From CAZEUZ01 sp964515805 (GTDB taxonomy: Bacteria; Pseudomonadota; Gammaproteobacteria; Pseudomonadales; Cellvibrionaceae): a DNA stretch of 11,120 nt. Shown here piece after piece: positions 7,101-11,120 of the stretch (position 1 is its first letter; each line of letters begins with the position of its first letter). The notes under the pieces are model-generated. The model was not told where the DNA came from. It made no database searches and was given only the letters and a program-made list of their open reading frames with translations. The stretch spans positions 1 to 11,120 of the forward strand of contig CAZEUZ010000059.1 of NCBI GenBank assembly GCA_964515805.1, in the 5' to 3' direction. Made by a program: the position numbers and the translations under genes.

Positions 7101-7754
7101 CTATACCTCGTTTTTATCTCGATAGAGGTTGTTAATCTCTATATAGGCCAGAACCTCATCTGGCAATAAGTAACGCGGCGATCGACCATTAACCAACAGT
7201 TTGCGAATATCTGTCGCTGATATATCTAGCAACCGCTGTTGCAACAAGACGATGCCACCGGCAGGTTGTTGTTGAATGACATTGATTTCATCAGGCACAG
7301 AAAGCCATTGCTTCAATGGTTCTTGCAACGGTTGTTGGAATCCGGGACGGGTTACTACGGCAATATGAGCCAACTCTCGCAACTGCTCCCATTGATGCCA
7401 CTGTGTCAATTGGGTAAAGACATCCATGCCCATTATCAAAGTAATGCTGTTAGTTTTTAGCCCCTGTTGACGAAGGTGATTTAAAGTATCAACCGTATAA
7501 GAAGGAGCTGATCGGCTCATCTCAAAGTATTCAAGTTGAATTTCACTACAGTTTGTCAGTGCCAACTCGAGTAGCTTGACGCGTTGTCTACTGCTAATTT
7601 TGGTCCGTTGACGATGAGGTGGAATATGGCAGGGCATCAACCGCATTTCATCCAAGCCAAGTGACCACTTACTCTCCAGCGCCATCCGTAAATGACCAAA
7701 ATGTACAGGATCAAAGGTACCGCCAAATAGACCAATGGTAGGATTTATCGACAT
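7101..7754 (-). CDS. nadD: nicotinate-mononucleotide adenylyltransferase
   Basis: NadD joins AMP from ATP to nicotinate mononucleotide, giving the deamido-NAD precursor of NAD. The 217 residues match the family (213 in E. coli). The nucleotidyltransferase signature GLFGGTFDPVHFGHLRMA (8-25) carries the HxGH pair His18/His21. PCHIPPHR (41-48), MGMDVF (108-113) and ISATDIR (178-184) complete the fold. The frame stays open for 60 codons further upstream, but that part lies inside proA and has no family resemblance, so I start at the ATG at 7754. The gene follows the proA stop by 25 bases. No Shine-Dalgarno is obvious, and a 6-pair inverted repeat fills the gap and ends four bases before the ATG. 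Confidence 0.96.
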   Translation of the reverse strand: MSINPTIGLFGGTFDPVHFGHLRMALESKWSLGLDEMRLMPCHIPPHRQRTKISSRQRVKLLELALTNCSEIQLEYFEMSRSAPSYTVDTLNHLRQQGLKTNSITLIMGMDVFTQLTQWHQWEQLRELAHIAVVTRPGFQQPLQEPLKQWLSVPDEINVIQQQPAGGIVLLQQRLLDISATDIRKLLVNGRSPRYLLPDEVLAYIEINNLYRDKNEV

Positions 7755-7758
7755 AACG

Positions 7759-7789
7759 CCGTAATTATTGTCACTTACCTTAGTTACGG
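7759..7789. repeat. 6-base inverted repeat across the proA-nadD junction
   Basis: CCGTAA (7759-7764) and TTACGG (7784-7789) are perfect inverted arms around a 19-base loop. The repeat overlaps the proA stop and ends four bases before the nadD ATG. In mRNA it could affect nadD start access, but a 6-pair stem this far apart is weak and may be chance. Confidence 0.4.
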
Positions 7790-9036
7790 ATATGCCCGTC
7801 ACCGAACACGATCCACTTTTGTGAAGTGAGTCCTTCCAAACCCACTGGTCCACGAGCATGCACTTTATCCGTAGAGATGCCGACTTCCGCACCCAAGCCA
7901 TATTCGAAACCATCGGCAAAACGTGTCGATGCATTGACTATCACTGAACTGGAATCCACCAATGTCATGAAATGGCGGGCACGGCTATAACTCTCCGTAA
8001 CAATGGCTTCCGTATGACCGGACCCGTAACGGGTAATGTGATCGATAGCGGCATTGATATCGGTAACAACACGTATCGATAAGACAGGCGCCAGATATTC
8101 TTCGTACCAATCATTTATTGTTGCTTCCAACGCTTCCGGAATCAATTTCCGGGTATTTTCACAACCGCGTAGTTCTACGCCTTTTTCATTATATTCTCTT
8201 GCCAATCGCGGCAAAATTTTAGCGGCGATATTTTCCGCCACTAACAAGGTTTCCATCGCATTGCACACACCATAACGATGCGTTTTGGCATTGACTGCGA
8301 TAGCAAATGCCTGATCCAAATCGGCTTGATCGTCGATATAGACATGACAGACACCGTCGAGATGTTTGATAACAGGCACTGTGGCTTCATCAATGATGCG
8401 CTCAATCAATCCCTTGCCGCCACGTGGAACAATAACGTCGACAAACTGGCGCATGGTCACCATTTCGGTAACGGCAGCTCGATCAGTTGTCGCCAATACT
8501 TGAATGGCAGTGGCTGGTAACTTTGCTGCTAATAAACCCTCAGTGACACAACTGGCGATAGCGGTATTAGAGTTGATAGCCTCGCGACCTCCCCGAAGAA
8601 TAGCTGCATTACCCGATTTCAAGCACAAACTGGCAGCATCAATTGTCACGTTGGGCCGTGACTCATAAATAATACCGACCACACCTAGCGGCACACGCAT
8701 CTTACCCACTTGTATGCCACTGGGCCGATAATTCATATCGGTAATCTCACCACAAGGATCGGGTAGAGCAGCCACCTGCTGCAGACCCTCGATCATAGCA
8801 TCAATACGTTCTTGGGTTAGACTAAGACGATCTAACAACGCACTGTCGAGACCATTTGACTCACCCTGCTTAGTATCCTCGTCATTAGCAGCTAATATCT
8901 GACTACGGCTACCATTCAATGCTTCGGCAATAGCTAAAAGGGCGTTGTTCTTAGCTGCAGTATCAGCTGCCGCCATTAATCGTGATGCTGCACGAGCATT
9001 CTCGCCTAGCGTGAGCATGTAGTGTTTGATATCCAT
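7780..9036 (-). CDS. proA: gamma-glutamyl phosphate reductase (glutamate-5-semialdehyde dehydrogenase)
   Basis: ProA reduces gamma-glutamyl phosphate with NADPH to glutamate semialdehyde, the second step of proline synthesis from glutamate. The 418 residues equal the usual length (417 in E. coli). Seen motifs are RVPLGVVGIIYESRPNVTID (114-133), LKSGNAAILRGG, VIVPRGGKGLI, HLDGVCHVYID and YGVCNAMETLL, in which Cys258 is the expected catalytic thiol of this aldehyde-dehydrogenase superfamily. VDSSSVIVNASTRFADGFEYG and LGAEVGISTDKVHARGP close the protein. proB, which makes the substrate, is not next to it. That is usual where proA leads into nadD, as in pseudomonads. It appears to be first in its transcription unit, with a -10 box about 50 bases upstream. 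The Shine-Dalgarno is poor. Confidence 0.97.
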   Translation of the reverse strand: MDIKHYMLTLGENARAASRLMAAADTAAKNNALLAIAEALNGSRSQILAANDEDTKQGESNGLDSALLDRLSLTQERIDAMIEGLQQVAALPDPCGEITDMNYRPSGIQVGKMRVPLGVVGIIYESRPNVTIDAASLCLKSGNAAILRGGREAINSNTAIASCVTEGLLAAKLPATAIQVLATTDRAAVTEMVTMRQFVDVIVPRGGKGLIERIIDEATVPVIKHLDGVCHVYIDDQADLDQAFAIAVNAKTHRYGVCNAMETLLVAENIAAKILPRLAREYNEKGVELRGCENTRKLIPEALEATINDWYEEYLAPVLSIRVVTDINAAIDHITRYGSGHTEAIVTESYSRARHFMTLVDSSSVIVNASTRFADGFEYGLGAEVGISTDKVHARGPVGLEGLTSQKWIVFGDGHIRN

Positions 9037-9053
9037 TGGCTATTGTTGAATTT

Positions 9054-9106
9054 TGCTTGCTCATATAGTTGAATCGACCCAACAAATTATACACATAGAG
9101 CAAGCA
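9054..9106. repeat. 9-base inverted repeat flanking the proA -10 box and start point
   Basis: TGCTTGCTC (9054-9062) and GAGCAAGCA (9098-9106) are perfect inverted arms separated by 35 bases. One arm lies in the promoter spacer and the other in the early transcribed region. The TATAAT and predicted start point lie between them. The layout would suit a dimeric or looping repressor, but single repeats of this size can arise by chance. Confidence 0.5.
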
Positions 9107-9114
9107 CATCATAA
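9086..9114 (-). promoter_or_regulatory. promoter for the proA-nadD-wall gene run
   Basis: A perfect TATAAT lies at 9091-9086 on the minus strand, about 50 bases before the proA ATG. At the standard 17-base spacing the -35 position reads TTATGA (9114-9109), only 3 of 6 to consensus, and the extended -10 TG is out of register. An activator may therefore be needed, or the assignment may be off. Transcription would start near 9079, leaving a short leader. Confidence 0.45.
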
Positions 9115-9158
9115 GGTGTCAGTGTAAAACAAGTGATTTTCTTTCATACTTGATCAAA

Positions 9159-9205
9159 TAGCTCTGCACGATTTATCAATGCATATATGTCGTGTCTTCT
9201 AGCTA
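9159..9205. repeat. nested inverted repeat beginning in the folA stop codon
   Basis: Outer arms TAGCT (9159-9163) and AGCTA (9201-9205) enclose inner arms CACGA (9167-9171) and TCGTG (9190-9194). Small internal loops of 3 and 6 bases separate them, and the apical loop is 18 bases. On the folA transcript the structure starts at the stop codon. It could mark or protect the 3' end, but it is followed only by UUUGAUC, not a real U-run, so it is not a classic intrinsic terminator. Confidence 0.35.
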
Positions 9206-9745
9206 AATATGCTCAAACGACTTGTATTGAAATGAATAACCCATTTTGGCTTTCATCATCGGCGATTCAGTTAACAAACGCCATGTCTTAGAATCGATAC
9301 TGGGGAAAAAAGTATCCGCTTCCAAGGAAACATCGACCTGCGTTAAGTAAATACGTTCTACCATGGGTAGCGCCAAAGTATATATCTGTCCACCTCCGAC
9401 AACCATAATTTCATTGGTAGAGCTATCTTTCTCTCGATGATTTTTCTTTATATAACTACTGGCTACGGAGACTGCTTGTTCAAAACTGTAGGCAACTTCA
9501 ACACCATCAAACTGCCAATCGGGCTGTTGCGTAATAACTACTGAAAGACGACCAGGCAATGGTCTACCGATGGACTCAAACGTCTTTCGGCCCATAATCA
9601 GCGGTTTGTTCATAGTTAAGCGCTTAAAATGCTGCAAGTCCTCCGGAATATGCCACAGTAATTGATTGCCTTTACCGATGCCACGGTTGTTACCCATAGC
9701 AACAACAATTGCCAGTGTCGGCTTGCTATCACATTCAGTTTTCAT
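9203..9745 (-). CDS. folA: dihydrofolate reductase
   Basis: FolA reduces dihydrofolate to tetrahydrofolate with NADPH and so regenerates the cofactor spent by ThyA next door. The 180 residues are about 20 more than E. coli (159). Extra residues lie before the first strand and near SSYIKKNHREKDSS (96-109). Motifs are AMGNNRGIGKGNQLLWHIPE (16-35), where Asp36 aligns with catalytic Asp27 of E. coli, then KPLIMGRKTFESIGRPLPGR (47-66) and VVGGGQIYTLALP (115-127). I start at the ATG at 9745. A TTG directly before it also follows the thyA TGA but is less likely. GGTGG 11 bases upstream, inside the thyA end, is a fair ribosome site. The 3-base gap to thyA points to coupled expression. This is the chromosomal type of enzyme, with no sign of an acquired trimethoprim-resistance dfr gene. 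Confidence 0.95.
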   Translation of the reverse strand: MKTECDSKPTLAIVVAMGNNRGIGKGNQLLWHIPEDLQHFKRLTMNKPLIMGRKTFESIGRPLPGRLSVVITQQPDWQFDGVEVAYSFEQAVSVASSYIKKNHREKDSSTNEIMVVGGGQIYTLALPMVERIYLTQVDVSLEADTFFPSIDSKTWRLLTESPMMKAKMGYSFQYKSFEHI

Positions 9746-9748
9746 CAA

Positions 9749-10582
9749 TCAAACTGCCACCGTTGCAGCGATATGGGGATGAGGATGGTAATCGACAATC
9801 TCAAAGTCTTCGAAATGGTAGTCGTAAATAGTTCGAGGCCGACGTTTAATCACTAATTTTGGCAGTGGTCTCGGTTGGCGGGTCAACTGGGTATCTACTT
9901 GTTGCCGATGATTGGAATAGATATGGGAATCACCGGTAGTAATAATGATTTCGCCGACATTCAAATCACATTGCTGCGCTAACATGTGAGTTAATAGAGC
10001 CACACTGGCGACGTTGTAGGGCAAACCTAAAAACGAATCCGAACTGCGAATATAAAGCTGTGAGGACAGTTTTTTTTCAGCGACATAAAATTGATAAAGT
10101 AGATGACAGGGAGGCAAAGCCATGCGGCCCTGCTCGACATTTGCCTGAGGACTTATGCTTTCGTCGGGAAGATACTCGACATTCCAGCCGTGAAATAAAA
10201 TACGCCGACTGTCGGGATTGTTTTTCAAACAATCCATCACATAATCAATTTGGTTAATAGTACTGCCGTTTTTTGTGGGCCAGGCTGTCCACTGCCTACC
10301 ATAAATGGGGCCGAGTTCACCGTCAACTGTAGCCCATTCATCCCAAATAGAAACTCTATTCTCATTCAACCAATGGATATTGGTATCCCCATTGAGGAAC
10401 CATATCAATTCATTGGCAATGCTTCTAAAGTGTAATTTCTTGGTAGTCAACAGAGGAAAACCGCTATTTAAATCGTGGCGAAACTGGCAACCGAATAATG
10501 ACAAGGTGCCGGTACCGGTGCGATCTGACTTAGCGACACCTCGTTTCAAAATATCGTCTAATAGTGATAGGTACTGTTTCAT
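9749..10582 (-). CDS. thyA: thymidylate synthase
   Basis: ThyA methylates dUMP to dTMP with methylene-tetrahydrofolate, releasing dihydrofolate for FolA. The 277 residues compare with 264 in E. coli. Motifs are SDRTGTGTLSLFG (19-31), GFPLLTTKKLHFRSI (41-55), ELIWFLNGDTNI, IWDEWA, LPPCHLLYQFYV with nucleophile Cys159, RSSDSFLGLPYN (179-190) holding Arg179, Asp182 and Asn190, and GDSHIYSNH. About 13 extra residues precede the active-site Cys (near 138-150, PDESISPQANVEQ). That insertion occurs, as I recall, in some other bacterial ThyA proteins. The ATG at 10582 gives MKQYL exactly as in E. coli. An in-frame GTG at 10606 would add eight residues but has a poor ribosome site. A strong Shine-Dalgarno lies unusually far (20 bases) from the ATG. 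lgt ends 46 bases before it. Confidence 0.96.
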   Translation of the reverse strand: MKQYLSLLDDILKRGVAKSDRTGTGTLSLFGCQFRHDLNSGFPLLTTKKLHFRSIANELIWFLNGDTNIHWLNENRVSIWDEWATVDGELGPIYGRQWTAWPTKNGSTINQIDYVMDCLKNNPDSRRILFHGWNVEYLPDESISPQANVEQGRMALPPCHLLYQFYVAEKKLSSQLYIRSSDSFLGLPYNVASVALLTHMLAQQCDLNVGEIIITTGDSHIYSNHRQQVDTQLTRQPRPLPKLVIKRRPRTIYDYHFEDFEIVDYHPHPHIAATVAV

Positions 10583-10602
10583 GTTTGGGGTATCAGGATG
10601 AA

Positions 10603-10609
10603 TCACCTC
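10603..10609 (-). promoter_or_regulatory. near-consensus Shine-Dalgarno displaced from the thyA start
   Basis: GAGGTGA is a 7-base match to the 16S 3' end, but 20 bases separate it from the thyA ATG; the optimum is about 5-9. Its first bases also pair in a possible hairpin, CTCTA-ATCCCAC-TAGAG. No ATG, GTG or TTG in the thyA frame lies at normal spacing downstream of it. Confidence 0.45.
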
Positions 10610-10628
10610 TAGTGGGATTAGAGACGCT

Positions 10629-11120
10629 TCATATAGCGCCTTTATTGTTTACTGCAACAGATGTACGGCTATAAGCAAGCACCAATAAAATAAAACCCAC
10701 GGCAACCATGGGAATAGATAATAATTGCCCGCGCGTCATCCAACCAAAAGCCAGTTCGGGAATATGAGCATCGGGCTGGCGCACGAACTCCACTAAAAAA
10801 CGAAAAAGCCCGTAAAAAATTAGAAATAAGGCGGATACTGTCATTCTTGGCCTAGGCTTGGCAGAGAACCAAAATATGATGGCGAATAGTAAAACACCCT
10901 CTAGAAACGCCTGATACAACTGCGAGGGATGACGGGCAACGTCATCTACGTGAGGGAATACCATTCCCCAAGGTAATTCGGTCGGTCTACCCCATAGTTC
11001 GCCGCCAATAAAATTACCGATACGGCCAAAGCCTAATCCTAAAGGAATCAACGGAGCGATAAAATCTGTAATACCAAAAAAGTGCTGCTTGTGCCTCAAC
11101 GAATAGATAACTATCGCCAA
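10629..11120 (-). CDS. lgt: phosphatidylglycerol--prolipoprotein diacylglyceryl transferase, N-terminal part outside the window
   Basis: Lgt is an inner-membrane enzyme that attaches diacylglycerol to the lipobox Cys of prolipoproteins. Its substrates would include the RlpA encoded further along. About 163 C-terminal residues are present. The family is about 265-290 residues, so roughly the first 100-130 are missing. The signature GFGRIGNFIGGELWGRPTEL is complete, with the essential Arg of GRIGNF. It is followed by RHPSQLYQAFLEGVLLF, a membrane helix, FRFLVEFVRQPDAHI with the second key Arg region, and MTRGQLLSIPMVAVGFILL as the last helix. The window edge codon reads TTG. It is an internal leucine rather than a start, because the helices and His motif normally before this point are absent. 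The stop is at 10629, and thyA follows in the same direction. Confidence 0.96.
   Translation of the reverse strand: MAIVIYSLRHKQHFFGITDFIAPLIPLGLGFGRIGNFIGGELWGRPTELPWGMVFPHVDDVARHPSQLYQAFLEGVLLFAIIFWFSAKPRPRMTVSALFLIFYGLFRFLVEFVRQPDAHIPELAFGWMTRGQLLSIPMVAVGFILLVLAYSRTSVAVNNKGAI

Noticed and set aside
7755..7934. Sixty extra in-frame codons before nadD
   Set aside because: They lie inside the conserved proA C-terminus in another frame. The NadD family starts close to the ATG at 7754, a few residues before GLFGGTFDP.
9746..9748. TTG codon as folA start
   Set aside because: It directly follows the thyA TGA and directly precedes an ATG. The ATG is the more likely initiator and changes the product by one residue only.
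1..11120. Search for mobile, defence, CRISPR, phage or structural-RNA elements
   Set aside because: Every long frame on the minus strand is a recognised housekeeping gene, the gaps are short, and no repeat array, transposase or tRNA-like cloverleaf was found. I therefore do not claim a new system beyond the small regulatory structures listed.

Overview
The window is a densely packed stretch of chromosome that looks gammaproteobacterial. All twelve real protein genes lie on the minus strand. In transcription order, from the high-coordinate end to the low, they are lgt (3' part only), thyA, folA, proA, nadD, rsfS, rlmH, mrdA (PBP2), rodA, mltB, rlpA and carA (its 3' end is cut off). Each was identified from family motifs and end-to-end resemblance to the well-known enterobacterial and pseudomonad proteins. 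The cluster nadD-rsfS-rlmH-mrdA-rodA-mltB-rlpA, with proA directly before nadD and thyA-folA behind lgt, fits Gammaproteobacteria of the Pseudomonas/Cellvibrio/marine type better than enterobacteria. Base composition is moderate, by eye in the mid-40s percent GC, so this is not a high-GC pseudomonad. I cannot name a genus. No tRNA, rRNA, CRISPR array, insertion sequence, phage gene or defence gene is visible, and there is no gene-free stretch over 300 bases. The longest gaps are 166 and 148 bases.

Region by region: (1) 9749-11120 holds lgt and thyA, with folA following at 9203-9745. They form a lipoprotein-maturation and thymidylate/folate block; thyA makes dihydrofolate and folA recycles it three bases downstream. 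(2) 9037-9202 is an intergenic region with a nested inverted repeat at the folA end and a clear -10 box for the next unit. (3) 9036-1148 is a long co-oriented run. It goes from proline synthesis (proA) and NAD synthesis (nadD) through ribosome silencing and maturation (rsfS, rlmH) to the cell-elongation wall machinery (PBP2, RodA) and two lytic transglycosylases (MltB, RlpA). Gaps inside the run are 3-77 bases. (4) 1000-1147 is the rlpA-carA junction, followed by carA.

Most of the window is ordinary housekeeping DNA, and I do not see a new multi-gene system. The part most worth a second look is the carA leader. A good sigma70-type promoter overlaps the rlpA stop. Behind it are a 17-base tandem duplication, a 32-codon upstream reading frame with its own Shine-Dalgarno, and a small hairpin followed by six Us inside that frame. 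The frame's TGA overlaps the carA ATG as TGATG, and carA has no Shine-Dalgarno of its own. This looks like a leader-peptide and translational-coupling arrangement, possibly an attenuator, for pyrimidine/arginine synthesis. Other small oddities are a near-consensus Shine-Dalgarno placed 20 bases before the thyA ATG, a 12-base motif shared by the thyA and mrdA start regions, and inverted repeats at the proA promoter, folA end and proA-nadD junction.
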